From NCBI GenBank assembly GCA_023053575.1, contig JAKZAP010000014.1:1054001-1118000 (forward strand): DNA of 64,000 nucleotides, given 5' to 3'. Numbering within the stretch: the stretch's first letter is position 1; each line of letters begins with the position of its first letter. Shown piece after piece: positions 34,736 through 46,560 of the stretch. The stretch is from Branchinecta lynchi. Lineage: Eukaryota > Arthropoda > Branchiopoda > Anostraca > Branchinectidae. The position numbers and the translations under genes are program-made. A model generated the notes under the pieces. That model saw nothing but the letters and a program-made list of their open reading frames with translations. It did no database searches and had not been told where the DNA came from.

Positions 34736-36299
34736 AAGAGCTGGAAGCTCATATGGCACTTGTATTGGCTGGGTCAGAGGATGAAAGTAGGAGTTCAATT
34801 CGTGGTTTTGCTGTGATTCTTTGTAAGCAGAACCATTCAGATAACAATGATCATGCGTCCTTGGAAATCACGAGCATGTATCGTTAATAAAAACTGTTTT
34901 ATTTTTGCATTTGGCTATGACGATGCGCACTTTAAGGGCACTAGAGATTCATCTGTAATGAACATTCTTGAAGCGCAAATGATGATAAGCTCATCGGGAT
35001 CATAAAAATGTGTATTTTGCTCAAAATTATAGTTTGTATATTTTAAGGAATTTTTTTTTTTTATGTTTGTATACTTTAAGGAATTAACTTGTAAGAAAAA
35101 CCCTTAAGACAAATGATCATGGGCCCTTGAGGACCGTGATTATATAATGGTTTGGTCAAAAGTATTTCTTTTTACTTTTTGGTTAAGATACGCACTTTTA
35201 GGATGCTAGAAATTCAGTTTTGAGCAAAACCCATAAGGCAAAAATGATCATGGGCTCACGGGATCATGAAAATGTATACTTTGAAGTATTTTCTGTACTT
35301 TGCGGTTAGGATTAGTACTTTAAGGGATGGTCGGATCTGAGAAGTGACAATCTTTAAGCCAATCTTGTCAATTTTCTGAAGCCCAAGCGAAATTTCATCG
35401 TCCTAGCACATCTGAAAGTCCCTAATTCAACGAGATATCCGGTTCCGGCCTCCAGGTTCACCACACCAGTTAGCGGATCCGGTCCGATTTGAAACTTAAC
35501 ATCTGAAAAAAAATTTCTTGACACTTGTCAAGTTTCATGCATGTCCGATTACCCGTTCCAAACTTATGTATGTTACTAGTTTCTCAACTCACCATCCGTC
35601 CGCTCCCCCGACGATGGCCGGATCAGGGAAGTGATACGTTGGGTCTGCACAACTGTTCAAACTGAAGGAACGGGAAGTTTCTGTTTTAGAGTCCCAGTCT
35701 GGAACAGTATCAAAATATTATATTTTGATAATATATTTTATATATTTTAATATACTGATCTCACATGGCACAGAGTACAAAATGGAAACAGAAGTAGCTT
35801 ACTTTCTTGGGAAAAGGCAGAACACAATCAGATAAAAGTTTAGTTTAGCATTTGTTGCCAAAATCCTTAAACTGTACGTGTTTCTGCATTCGGCTCTAAA
35901 CACGAGCAAGCCTGGCCGAATGGTCTAGTGTGTCAGGCTTCCATGAAAGAGGACGTCGGAACGATACCACATCTGGACATTGTCCTTTTGCTCCCCTTTT
36001 GCTACCCTTGTTCCTAGTTTCCGGACTCCCGGATCCGGATTTAAATCCGGACCTGAGACAGGAGGTCATTCGAAATATCAAATTTCATTAAGATCCGATT
36101 CACCGTTCAAAAATAAAAAAAAATGCGTCAATATTCTGGACTCTCCCTCCCTCCACTCCCCCCACGGTGGTCGAATCTGGGAAGTGACTATTTCCAAGTT
36201 AGTTTGGTCGGGTCCCTGATACACCTGCCAAGTTTCATTCTCCTAGCACCTCTAGAAGTACCCTAACTCGAGATGAGTGGCCTGACAGACAGACCGAAA
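34736..36299. repeat. Degenerate direct repeats
   Basis: GATGATAAGCTCATCGGGAT (34980), ATGATCATGGGCCCTTGAGG (35113) and ATGATCATGGGCTCACGGGA (35249) are spaced 133-136 bp apart, each near a run TACTTT/AAGG. A second motif, GGTCGGATCTGAGAAGTGAC (35337), GCCGGATCAGGGAAGTGATA (35617) and GGTCGAATCTGGGAAGTGAC (36170), recurs with TCCTAGCACCTCTAG-type sequence after it. Old tandem or dispersed repeats. Confidence 0.45.
35905..35975 (+). mobile_element. tRNA-like sequence, weak
   Basis: TGGCCGAATGGTCTAGTG (35913-35930) is a good A-box/D-arm match. The B-box position holds GGAACGATACC (35958-35968), with several mismatches to GGTTCGAATCC. Perhaps a decayed SINE head. Confidence 0.3.
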
Positions 36300-36722
36300 A
36301 GTGATCTAATCAACTACAAAAAAAACTTTTGCATTCAACAAACTTTCCGGTTTTGGCCGGATTCCGGGCGAACTACTTGCCCAGGTAGAAAATGATTTTC
36401 ACAAGTGTTCAGTATGCCTTCTTACCCGTAAATAGAAGATCTAACCAAACTTCAAATAAATGTTTTACTAGCAACATACTTTCCGGTATTGGATGGATTC
36501 TGGGCGAACTACTTGCCGGGCGAGAAAGAAATTCTGTTCTTTATGTCTTCTTATCCCTTAATCAGTTACAGAACCCATCTACGAACTCGACCTTTCCCTT
36601 GACCCAAAGAATCCTCAGACCAAGTTTCATGAAATATCTCATTCCCTTCGGAATTATCGTGCTCACAGACGGACGGACGGACAACTTTTGCGATGTCATA
36701 GGTAGTACCCAAAAAGTGCAAT
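36300..36722 (-). repeat. R1 composite repeat, right part
   Basis: Two minisatellite units (GGTTTTGGCCGGATTCCGGG, GGATTCTGGGCGAACTACTT), GACCTTTCCCTTGACCCAAA, ACAGACGGACGGACGGACAA, ending near ACCCAAAAAGTG. The terminal GGGATCCC is lost. Confidence 0.8.
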
Positions 36723-37479
36723 GAAGGGCATATTCAAGAGCATTCTAAAATTACAAGCAGAACCCTGATATAAAAAAAAACAAGGCCTATAAGACCCATT
36801 CTGACAATGACCCACCACCTCCTGACCCTGCAAGCCCTTTCTCACGGTCAATAACGGAACGGAAGATTTCGGGATAGGTCAGAGAACGGTGGAATTCCGA
36901 CAAAACCGAGTTGTTGCCAACCTAATTCTGAATTACGCCAATAGTTTCTTCACAAAGCTACCAGACGCTACCTACCTTTCCCATTAGAAACAGCAGAAAA
37001 GTCAAAGGAGACGAGAAATGATCACCGGGCTAATTTAGAGCCTTGCGAATTTGGGCTAGTGCCAGGAAAAACAAAATTTAATAAAAAGGAAAAGTTCGCC
37101 AACCTGTAAGCAGCAACCTTTCCTTGATACGTCAACAAGTTTCATGCGGAGCACCTGAAAGGTCAACAAAGTTTGGAGACTCAATAAATTCAAGAATCCA
37201 AACAGAAAATTCGACAGCAGTGGCGAACGGGCCACAGGCCCGATGAAACAAAGCAGATTTAAAGGATTCTTGCTTACTGTGCCTTTCATATTATCCCCAG
37301 CTCTCTTCTGGAATTATAAGCTTCTGAAATCCCCGCTTCCGCCATTGTTTCGTTTTGAGCCTATGACTTTTTAGAGATTTGTCGACTGAGCCGAGTTTAC
37401 ACAACACAAACTTGCAGCAAGCTTCAATGTACGCCAGCAACTCTTTCAGATAGAAGGACATGAGAAGCTTTAAAGTGTT
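36723..37479. other. No gene seen; R6 fragment
   Basis: 37340-37470 (CGTTTTGAGCCTATGAC, ACACAACACAAACTTGC, CAACTCTTTCAGATAGAAGG) resembles 51003-51125 of repeat R6. Nothing else was supported. Confidence 0.4.
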
Positions 37480-37660
37480 GTTTTTGGGATCCCAAAACTT
37501 AAGTGGAGGGATACTTATGACATCGCAAAATTTGTCCGTCTGTCCGCACGATAACTTTCGAAGGGATTGAGATATTTTGATGAAACTTTGTAGCCCTATA
37601 TTTGAGGGTGGGGGAGGGGTTTCAAATTAAGGGGCAAAAATAATATTTTTTGAAAGCTAT
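37480..37660 (+). repeat. R1 composite repeat, short copy
   Basis: TTTTTGGGATCCCAAAACTT, AAGTGGAGGGATACTTATGA, TTCAAATTAAGGGGCAAAAA. It faces the copy at 37757, forming an inverted pair. Confidence 0.8.
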
Positions 37661-37756
37661 TAAGATAGATGTTCTTTCAGCCCAAGCTGACTGCGAATCA
37701 TATTTGACGGGGGCAAACGGCTCAAGCCGCTCAAGCTGGAAAATAAACTTGTAAAA

Positions 37757-38700
37757 TAAAGTAAAAACGAGACCAAAGGTTTCGATGGGATCCCAAAAAT
37801 TCAATATTTGGTCCAGACAAATGGGTCTTTTCTTCGCCAGTCCAGTCTTCACCAGACTACTCGAATATTTTACTATTAAAATTTAGATATAGATTAAGGC
37901 CAAATAGCTAATCGTGTGAGAAAATCAAGTTCAGAGGTGGATTCCGCATGACTATAAAGTCATGCATATTTGACGAAACCGACCGAACCTGCCTACTTCT
38001 GCCAATTTTCCGGTCCGGCTGAATTCTGGAACTACTTTTCCGGGGAAAAAATAAAGCTCAAAAACTAATTCAGCGTATCTCCTTGCCCCTATATCCAGCA
38101 TCTGATAAACTTCAAATACAAATTTAACTTATAATAAATTTTCGAGTTTCAGCTGGATTCCTGGCGACCATGTTGGGGTAAAAAATGACTGTCATATAAG
38201 GATTCAGCATCTCTTCTTACCGTTAAAACTACTTGTCCGGGTAGAAAAGGATTTTCACATAAGTGTTCAGCATGTTTTCTTACCAATAAATCGAACATCT
38301 AATCAACTTCAAATATAACTTTAACTTTTAACAAATGTTCCGGTTTTGGCCGGATTCCGGGTGAACTACTGGCCCGACGAGGGAATGGGTTCGGTAATCG
38401 CGTTCAGCATGTCTTCTTACACCTTAATCGACTATCTCATTAGCTGTTCAAAAATATTCTGTTTACCCCTTTATTTTATCCCTTTATTTGAATACTTAAA
38501 TACCTAATAACCTAAATGTAGGGCTACAGAGCCCAACTACAAACTCGGCCTTTCCCTTGACCCAAAGGATCTTCACGCCAAGTTTGATCAAAATACTTTA
38601 CTCCCTTCGAGAGTTATCGTGCTCACAGACGGACAGACAGACGGACAACTTTTGCGATGTCACAGATATCCCTCCACTTACGTTTTGGGATCCCAAAACC
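37757..38700 (-). repeat. R1 composite repeat, near full-length copy
   Basis: It runs from GTTTCGATGGGATCCCAAAA to ACGTTTTGGGATCCCAAAAC, about 0.94 kb. In order: the TCCAGACAA/CTTCGCCAG segment, AGCTAATCGTGTGAGAAAAT, two to four minisatellite units of about 130-140 bp, CCTAAATGTAGGGCTACAGA, CTTTCCCTTGACCCAAAGGA, CGAGAGTTATCGTGCTCACA, and GACGGACAGACAGACGGACA. Confidence 0.88.
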
Positions 38701-38928
38701 ACAAGATATTCAAAGATGATACGGCTTTATTTGAACTTCTTTTGCTTAAATTCCAGTTTCAGCAGAAAAAGAAAAACGCGTTCAGGATATCCAGAACCGG
38801 TCAGTGTACATGTCAAATTTTTAGGTCACAGCATTTAAAGAACGTAAGCATGTTCAATTACTTTGTTATGTTTAGTCTTTCTAGTTCTTATCGCGTACTA
38901 GTTTTGCATTACCCCGACGTATCGAATA

Positions 38929-39736
38929 AGACCAAGGGTTTCGATTGGTTCCCAAAAATGTAATATCTGATCCAGACAACTGGGTCTTGTCTTCGCCAGT
39001 CTTCGCCAAACTCCTTGAACATTTGTACTATTCAAATTTAGAAACAGATTAAGGCCAAATAACTAATCATCTGAGAAAACCAAGTTCAGATATGAATTCA
39101 GCATGCGTGTTTACCCCTATAAGTCCTATCTATTAAAGTCCTATCTATTCTGACAAAACTGATCGAAATTATTACTTCTGCCAAATTTCCAGTTTCGGCC
39201 AGATTCCGGAACTACTAATCCGGCAAAAAAATGAAGCTCAAACACGAATTCAGCGTATCTCCTTCCCCTATATGGAACATCTGATCAACTTAAAATAAAA
39301 CTTTTGCTTATCACAAATTGTTCAGCATGTTTTCTTACCACTAAATCGAACATCTAATCAACTTCAAATAAAACTTTTAGTTTTAACAAATGTTCTGGTT
39401 TTGGCCGGATTCCGGGCTAACTACTTGTCCGGCGAGAAAATGGTTTTCATATTCGTGTTCAGCATATATTCATCCCCCCCCCCACCCCCTCAATCTCATT
39501 AGCCGTTTACAAATATTCTGTTTGCCCCTTAACCTGAACTCCCACCCCTAAATGTAGGGCTACAAAGCCCATCTACGAACCCGACCTTTCCCTTGGCCCA
39601 GAGAATTCTCATACGAAGTTTCATCAGAATATCTCATTCCTTTCGAGATTTATCGTGCTCATAGACTGAGGGACAGACGGACAACTTTTGTGATGTCACA
39701 GGTATCCCTCCATTTACATTTTGGGATCCCAAAAAG
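38929..39736 (-). repeat. R1 composite repeat, near full-length copy
   Basis: GGTTTCGATTGGTTCCCAAA at one end and TACATTTTGGGATCCCAAAA at the other, with the same internal order as 37757-38700 and one fewer minisatellite unit. A 10-base C run lies at 39474-39483. Confidence 0.88.
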
Positions 39737-40499
39737 TGGTTCATAAAATTACAGAATTTACCTCAGAACTAAGCAGAAATATACTATTTGGTTTGATTTC
39801 GACCATAATTTGCGGAGACATCTAAGTTAGAAGACGTACCAAGTACCACGTATCTATATGACTGTTTGAACTCCGCCTGTCATTGTTATCAATAATGTCA
39901 GCCTGTTCCAAGCCAAGATGAAGGTGGAGGGTTGGGCGACAGTCGGTCTGTCGGCTGTCCCTGTAAACAAGGTCCCAGCAGCGAAAACGTCGACGATTGC
40001 CTCGGATGAACTGAAGAGCTGAGCGCACAAAGGCGCACCATCTAATCTAATACATCTTACTTTCTGCAAGTGCTATCAGAATGTTCGTTCGATCACTACC
40101 TACTAATATATTCAGTCGACAAAGGTGATAACTAGCTTTCGATATACTAACTTTCGGAACTTTAAATGCGACTATCTCGATACTAGCAAAAAGGGAGTTA
40201 TTACCTTTGTGCGCTCAGCTCTTCATCTATATTTCCCCCTGACAACGAACCTAGCTCACCCCCGTACACGGTTATTGACTGCGAAGCAACCAACAAAAAT
40301 CTGCTTCTGGAACGTGAAAACTTCGTAGTCAGTTATCAAAGACTAAAATTTCTTTTTCGACGCCCTATGCGCTAACTATGGTTCTGGAGGAACTGAGGTA
40401 AGATAAGGTCTACTGTACTACACTTACTATTAAACCGAAGGTCACGAAATCCTACATTTCATTTTCAAGTACGCCCGGGTTTTAGCACCAACGCTTCCG
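39737..40499. repeat. Spaced perfect 21-bp inverted repeat
   Basis: GAAGAGCTGAGCGCACAAAGG at 40013-40033 recurs inverted as CCTTTGTGCGCTCAGCTCTTC at 40204-40224. The 170 bp between are not paired. No coding frame here. Confidence 0.8.
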
Positions 40500-40830
40500 T
40501 TTGTTGTGGGATTTTTCCGCCGGTCAATGAAAACTTCCATAAGGAACCGCCAGAATCCTCCCGCCTTTCATCCAATCACGATTTGTCACGCAATTATCGG
40601 ATTCTCGCGTTTATTAGGAGAATTAAACACTGCCATAAACATAATTCAAACACTAGAAAAATCGAGTCTCTACCTTCCATCTATTGTGGAATAAACGAAG
40701 AGACGAATATACAGTTAAACGTAAAAGCTCTGCGGAACTCAGGACTAAACATCTGAACCGAAGAGATGAACTTACCGCGCATATAAAAGGAATACTCAAG
40801 TGGTAGGATGGGGGGGGGGGGGATAAAATT
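40500..40830 (+). repeat. Repeat R8, copy 1
   Basis: CCAATCACGATTTGTCACGC, ATTCTCGCGTTTATTAGG, GCGGAACTCAGGACTAAACA and a GGATG end occur in order at 54340-54560 in another copy. A 13-base G run lies at 40810-40822. Confidence 0.6.
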
Positions 40831-42090
40831 CTTCACTGATACAGATGGCCTACTTGTACAGCTCTGATTCGAAAGTCAGGTGGTTTACTACTCTACTGTT
40901 TACACTTTTCTTTATTTTTATCTTTCATATGGATTTGAGCTGAATTGAATTCCTATTCTTACTTGTAATATTAGCAATGGATGAGGTAGCATACTTTTTG
41001 TTGTGCCGTTTTGTATCAAAAATTAATTTCCTTTTACTTCTTCAAAATATCTTTTGCAAGCAAGAGGCTGGTTATAAAAGTCAGTTTGTCAGTTCGTATC
41101 GGTCAGTTCGCACGTACTATATATTTTGTATCTGTGAAGTCTATCTATTCCGATCTCACAGCTAATAATAGCTAACATCCCCACGAGAATTACATAATTT
41201 ACACCTTACTACTAAGTATTTCTTCCAATAAGCAGGCAAACCGCACCGTTACGCTTCAATGTTTTTTTCTGTGTCTAACACCCATCCAATAAAACGGCAG
41301 AACCGCCAATTTGAAAATTATAAAATTTCAAAGCGGCAACTATTTACATATCTAAGAGGGATCAAATGGCGCATAAAAGACCAGCGAAAACACGGAGGGC
41401 GGTACCCGTTTTGGTCTGCAAAATAGGGGAAAAACAAGAACCTCTCCCGTTTTTTTTTATCCCACGTTAAACAGGGAAGATACTACAGGCGAACCAAGTG
41501 GAGATCTAACCCCGTTAATCATAATCACAAAGGAAATTTATGCGGAGTTCTAAAAGAAAAATATAATGAGAAATACAGGTGAGTCAACCAAGAACTACGC
41601 CATGAAGGTAGGGAAAGATGGTAAAATAAAATAAAATCGAAAACAACGAAAGAATAACCATCCTGAAACCCTCGACAGGAAACGGTAATTGGCTACTTCA
41701 GTACCCAATAGATTTTGTCGTGTCTTTTTTAGTCCATAAATCGGCACTTCATTGATCGCTGGGTGTTTGCGGATCCCTTTATAATTCACGTTCTTTTCCC
41801 TTCGAATTTCATTCGTAATTTCCGACAGCCAGAGCTAATATGCTTAAGAGTTCCTTACTTTCAGTATAGAAAATGTCTCCTTGGTTAGCTTTCGTAACAG
41901 AGAACTGATAAGTGTATTTGAAGTCAAAGACTCGACAGAGATGCTCCGGAAGAAAATTGCTTTGTTCAATAGGGAATCGGCAGTGACCTCCCCGTGCGAC
42001 AATGTTTTTTGTTTTATGTTCATTAACTGTTTGACTCCATTTTTAAATTGTTCTACACCACTGTAAGTTGATAATAATGCAAATTGATGT
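40831..42090. other. No feature recognised
   Basis: Intron sequence; short open frames without splice signals. Confidence 0.4.
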
Positions 42091-42099
42091 GTCGTCTAT

Positions 42100-42645
42100 T
42101 GTATTCCTTTTTTTAAGGCTCCTCTTGTATAATGTGAGAGAAATTAACAGTAGTAGTAATTTCTTCCTTAAATGGTTTTAATTACATACAAATAACAATA
42201 AAAAGTAGCAGAGCGAAGCCAGGCATTACGACGGTTCTAATGCTTATCTAAAGCCGTTCACTAAGCATTTACATTATCTTGAGATGACTTTTCTAAAGAC
42301 TTTTCCTTCGACTGTGTATTGCCCCGAGCCACCGAATGGATAAAATGATTGTATATATTTAATAAATAAGAGTTCTGTGTTAGTGTAATTTTATTATGTG
42401 ATGTGTAATAAATTGATTGATTGATTGATTTATTTATGGTGCAGGTATACGCTCAGTACCGTATCTATTTACGGCCTCAAACGGCTGAAAAGTATTCAGC
42501 GCAAATTAAAAATATTAAGAGTGTGTTAGTGTGTATATGCGCATGTAAGATTGTTTACTTTTTGTTTCGTTTTGTTGCATGATGGCCGGATGGCTTTAAT
42601 GTGCAAATAAATCATTCAATCATTCATTCATTCATTATACCCTCG
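42100..42645. mobile_element. Two adjoining LINE-like 3' ends
   Basis: One ends with GTAATAAATTGATTGATTGA (42404-42428), (TTGA)n. The other ends GATGGCCGGATGGCTTTAAT, GTGCAAATAAATCATTCAAT and (CATT)n at 42600-42636. Such tetranucleotide tails after a short untranslated region are typical of L2/CR1-type LINEs. No coding remnant was seen. Confidence 0.5.
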
Positions 42646-43519
42646 TCCACAGGGCTGGGACCCAAACCCCCGAGAGGAGAAATTAAGATACAAAAGTTTC
42701 CACTAGGATTTCTGGGTTGTTTTTTTTTACAAACAGTTCACGCGGAGAACTGATCAGGATCGGCTAAAGCTTACCAATCATCGGTTCCCTCCGACATCTG
42801 AAGAAGCCCTAGAAGCACGTCCTCGCACGCTTCCTGCCACTCAGGTCAAGGGTCTTTTTACTAGGTCTAATCCCCCAAGACGTACTATCGCTATCAAGCC
42901 CAATATCGACCCATGAACACGTGTCCAATGTGAGGGATGAAAACAAACTGATAACGGAATTTTAGGGCGTTGAAAAAAGAAACGGAAAATTGCAGCTAAC
43001 GTTGTGGTTTGACTAGTCCCTCCAGGGGTATCGCCAGGGCTTCGTCTACCAGAAACAACCCCGGGGCAGGGTTGCCACATGTCGCATGATAGTGTGAATT
43101 GTGACTCTATTTTGTTTTTGTCACTCTTGTCCTACGTAGGACATAAAAATCACTCTATTTCAGAAAATGACCAAATTTTTCCTTTCTGTAGCAGGGATTC
43201 CGACCAGAACTGACTATTTCAAGTTTTTTTCATGAAAGTAAATTGAGATGTGTCATTTTTACAGAGGCGACTCCGACCAAAAGTGAAAATTTCATTAAAA
43301 TGAATTATCTGTTTTGGGCCAAAAGTCACTCAAATATTTTGATGTGGCAAGCCTGCCCCGGGGTCGGGCGTGACTCCAACCCAAACTGATAACGTCCAAG
43401 AGGAAGATATTGCACCATATTCTGAGACGCCATACCCCGCGGCTGATCAAGAGCGGCTCGATTACTTGGGGGCCCCAATGCTGGCAAAAAATCCATTAAC
43501 TTAACTTTAATTAACATTA
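42646..43519. other. No feature recognised
   Basis: Intron sequence. CGGGGCAGGGTTGCCACATG (43060) and ATGTGGCAAGCCTGCCCCGG (43339) are an imperfect inverted pair about 280 bp apart, a possible MITE that could not be delimited. Confidence 0.35.
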
Positions 43520-43830
43520 AATTACAGTCCATTAACTTAATTACCCCATCCTCCCCATAAACTCTTCTTCCAAAGGTCCTTAATCCCGCTGGAAAGCCGA
43601 CAGATTACAATGAAAACGAAAAAAAATAAGATCACTGTGGAAAAAACTATAGGCCTACATATGTATGTAGCCTATGTCTTTAACTGTAGCTATTCATTTA
43701 GACGTAGTAAAACTTGCCTCTCATTGTCTCCGGTTCACAATCCTTCATCCTTTGTTGTCCCCATACTTCCTAACGATCGAAACCACCGCACTTGTGTGTA
43801 AAGTCCCGATGGTGGCAAAAAACGCTCCCC
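43520..43830 (+). repeat. Repeat R6, uninterrupted partial copy
   Basis: ACCCCATCCTCCCCATAAAC, CAAAGGTCCTTAATCCCGCT, GGAAAAAACTATAGGCCTAC, TCATTGTCTCCGGTTCACAA. The same order occurs at 50164-50910, where an R4 element splits it. The join here (TTAGACGTAGTAAAACTTG) shows the empty site. Confidence 0.8.
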
Positions 43831-43929
43831 GTGGAGGAATTTGATATTTACCGCTATATGATCAAGGCTTGTGCTTTATCAATTAATGAAGTCAATTTGG
43901 CCAATACGAGGCAATACTCCAATCTATGT

Positions 43930-44340
43930 GATCCTTACGCTTGGTGCCCCAAGAACACGGATTCGCCAAGGCGAGTTCGGCGTCGCTAGCGGAAAACTCG
44001 CCGCGCCATTTCAACAAGTCGATTTTTTTGTCTGCGGGCACCAAGCTTGAAGGCGCTTTCAAATTGACGCATCGTTGTGATGCGTCACGTATGCGTGTAT
44101 CTTGCGTTGCGTACAGGTTGCGTAGCGAATCTATCACACCTGCGCGAGAACATGTCACGCTGGATGTGTATTTACATTTTCCTTTTTCGGTTTCTTCTGC
44201 GAAATCTTCATTTCTGTCATCAACTAGTAAGTTTTTAATCATCATTAGTAGGTTTTTCTTCATCATTAGTAGTTTATTTTCCGTTTTCTCTTCACAAACG
44301 TAAGGCGTTGACGTAACGCGTAAGAATAGAGCTTGATTAT
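43930..44340. mobile_element. Nested MITE, copy 2 of a pair with 9230-9760
   Basis: CTTGGTGCCC at 43940 and GGGCACCAAG at 44036-44045 enclose CGAGTTCGGCGTCGCTAGCG. To the right, TTGACGCATCG, TTGCGTTGCGTACAGG, TTTTTCGGTTTCTTCTGC, CATCATTAGTAGG and GTAACGCGTAAGAATAGA match the reverse complement of the 9230-9600 region. Confidence 0.6.
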
Positions 44341-44718
44341 ATTCTTGCGTTGCGTTTTATTTGTCTGCATACCCTGCGTTGCGTCGCCGCAACCGTAGTT
44401 GCGTTTTATTTGAAGTTCATAGTACAGCTGGAGCGGATGGCGAACTGTAAATAGAAGTTTATTCCTGGCGGACTACGTCAGAAGGAAGCCTCACCCAGCG
44501 TACAAACTAGCGGACCCGCTGGCAAATAAAACGACTTCGGGCACACTGCGTCTTCCCAGCGTAATAAAACGGCGAATAAAACGGCAACGAACAGTCCACT
44601 GTACTATGAAGTTCAAATAAAACGCAACTCGTGACGCAGAGTTAACGTAGCTTAGTGTGAAAGGCTCTACGCGTCAGTGAGAAAGCGTCTTTAACATCTT
44701 CGCCGCGGAGACTCCTTA

Positions 44719-45112
44719 GGCGTATTCTCGCCGCTCCCCGAGGACTCCACTTGAGGAGTCCCCGCGTTTTTTTGTTTCTCCCAGGGACTCATCCCCGTAT
44801 TCTCGTGAGTCCCCACGGACGGGAAATTCTCCAATTATCATCGCCGTCATCAAAAGGGGCTCCCTTTCAGATTCAGAGGGGAATAAATCATTGCTAGTGT
44901 TGGTGCAACGTGAAATTGATTAAAACAATCAGAATCAACAAAATCAAAAATAAAGTGCATCCAGACTAATTTCGTCAACTGCACATTTATTTTTAGAACA
45001 AAATACATTTTTGACGCATTCCCCGTGTTCTCGCTGTTTTCAGTCCGCGTGAAGTGACTCCGTCCATTCAACCTGTTCTATGTGATTCTCGGAGAACGGC
45101 GAGAATACACCT
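44719..45112. mobile_element. TTAA-type MITE with GGCGTATTCTCGCCG ends, copy 1
   Basis: Ends GGCGTATTCTCGCCGCTCC and (reverse complement) GGTGTATTCTCGCCGTTCTC. Internal GAGGACTCCACTTGAGGAGT and GAATAAATCATTGCTAGTG match 56317-56730. The left flank is TTA(G), and the right flank is no longer TTAA. Confidence 0.8.
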
Positions 45113-45114
45113 CT

Positions 45115-45883
45115 TGTCACAACATCGATGGGATCCCAAAAATCTAATATTTGATTGAGACAATCGGGTCTTGTCTCCGCCATATCCAGTCTTTGCCAGG
45201 CTAATTATCAGAGAAAACCAAGTTGAGATATAGCTTTATAGACAATATCTATTTTGACGATACTGACCGAGACTTCCTGCTTTACTTCTGCCAAGTTTCC
45301 GGTTTCGCCCGAAAGTCCGGCAAAAAAAGAAAATTTTGAAACAAATCCAGCGTATCCCCTTATCCCTATAAAGAACATAAAATCAACTTTGAATAAAAGG
45401 TTTACTTAAAATTTTTTACCCCTCAATCGAACGTTTAATCAAATTCAAATGAAACTTTTACTTTTAACCAACTTTGCAGTTTCCACCGGATTCCGGACGA
45501 ACTACTTGTTCGGAGAGAAAATGTTTCTCACCACCGTTGTTCAGAATATTTTCTTACTTCTATATCGACCACTTAATCAACTTCAAATAAATCTTTTACT
45601 TTTAACCATTTTTCCGATTTTTGCCGGATTCCAGACGAACTACTTGTCCGGCGAGAAAACGATTAATTTTGTTTGTCCCTTAATTTGAACCCCCTCCCCC
45701 ACCCTTAAATGTAGAGCTACATAGCCCATCTACGAACTTGACCTTACCCTTGACCCAATGAATCCTCACACCAAGTTTCATCAAAATATCTCATTCCGTT
45801 CGAGAGTTATCGTGCTTACAGACAGACGGACATTTTTGCGATGTCATAGGTATCCCTCCACTTACGTTGTGTGATCCCAAAAA
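45115..45883 (-). repeat. R1 composite repeat abutting a TSP1 splice donor
   Basis: From CATCGATGGGATCCCAAAAA to ACGTTGTGTGATCCCAAAAA, with three minisatellite units and GACAGACGGACATTTTTGCG. Its right end lies 3 nt from the GTAAGT donor (45892-45887) of the exon at 46127. Confidence 0.88.
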
Positions 45884-45892
45884 GAAACTTAC
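45866..45892 (-). promoter_or_regulatory. Possible alternative exon extension ending at a repeat-borne splice donor
   Basis: On the minus strand the normal donor GTAAGT (45892-45887) is followed almost at once by the end of an R1 repeat, which carries its own GTAAGT at 45865-45860. Using the second site would lengthen the exon by 27 nt, nine sense codons (SKFLFGITQ) with no stop, and keep phase 1. The R1 consensus ACGTAAGTGG is present in most copies, so the donor came with the element. Use of the site is inferred, not shown. Confidence 0.4.
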
Positions 45893-46127
45893 TTGGACTT
45901 GGCTGTCGAATATAGTTAGTCGACGGTGTTTTCCCTTCGGTAGCTCTCGTCTTTGGTGACCTAGAGGATCCAACCATAGGAAAGGCGGTAGGGCACACTA
46001 ATCCTGTGTTGCACACTTCATCTGGAGCTGGCATTGTTTTCCGTTCACAGTCAGTGCTCGGATGGCCACGGGCGTCACGGCAGACGACCGCTCGAACTCG
46101 AATACCCTCTCCACAGCTGACAGAGCA
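45893..46127 (-). CDS. TSP1-repeat gene, internal exon 2 of 5 visible
   Basis: The exon starts in phase 0 with CSVSCGEGIRVR, completing the second TSP1 repeat whose WYEGAWSS lead-in lies at the end of the exon at 59266. Its six cysteines are visible (SSC, SVSC, VVC, TDC, EVC, LVC), and CSVSCG matches the O-fucosylation consensus. About 30 residues of Ser/Thr/Pro/basic linker follow (for example SSRSPKTRATEGKTPSTN), probably unstructured. The acceptor is CCATTCAG and the donor is CCAA|GTAAGT. The length is 235 nt (78 codons + 1), so it leaves in phase 1, matching the exon at 28674. A repeat of family R1 ends about 3 nt beyond the donor hexamer. That repeat offers a second GTAAGT at 45865-45860 which would add 27 nt in frame. 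The intron upstream (13.1 kb) holds LINE and MITE insertions. Confidence 0.92.
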
Positions 46128-46263
46128 CTGAATGGAAAATAAAAGTTACAACAAATACACAGTTAATTCAATTTCAATTCATTTTAATTTCAACACTCAA
46201 TAGACGAAACAACCAACATAACGCTCCCAAGAAGGGCACAACCGTGTCCTCTGCGGGAGTGCA

Positions 46264-46560
46264 CAACTTTCACTCACCTGTTACAAATGATGACACACAT
46301 TTCTCGTCTTAATATTTCATTTATTTTCCTACCATTATTCATTATCCTAACTATCCAAAAAATAATTTCTAATCTATTTTTTAACAAAAACTGGTTCTCC
46401 GACTCCCTGATTCTCTCTGGAAGGTGATTCCACACCTTCACACCCGAATCACAAACAAATACACAAATAGTGGTAACAAGCCGTTCTCTGGAACTTTCAG
46501 CTAGACCCCAGCGTCCCTGCTCTCAAAGTGATATTCTTGTCTTTGCAAACAGGGTTGTAA
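46264..46560 (-). pseudogene. LINE (L2/CR1-like) reverse-transcriptase C-terminal remnant
   Basis: The minus strand reads LFAKTRISL, a stop, then EQGRWGLAESSRERLVTT and SGVKVWNHLPERIRESENQ, then FLLKNRLEIIFW. This is the end of an L2/CR1-type reverse-transcriptase protein (pattern R........F...G.KVWN.LP..IR......FK..L). It is truncated at both ends and carries a stop. It lies in the intron upstream of the exon at 46127, in sense with the TSP1 gene, and its last codons contain a donor-like CAGGTGAGT (46280-46272). Confidence 0.8.

Noticed and set aside
38619..38963. 114-codon plus-strand frame with DGQTDGQ repeats
   Set aside because: It is the GACGGACAGAC tract of an R1 repeat read through; the same short peptides appear at every R1 copy.
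46264..46280. CAGGTGAGT donor-like site at the end of the 46.3-kb open frame, suggesting an extra TSP1-gene exon
   Set aside because: The frame is clearly an L2/CR1-type reverse-transcriptase tail with a stop, and its phase-2 end does not fit the phase-0 exon at 46127.
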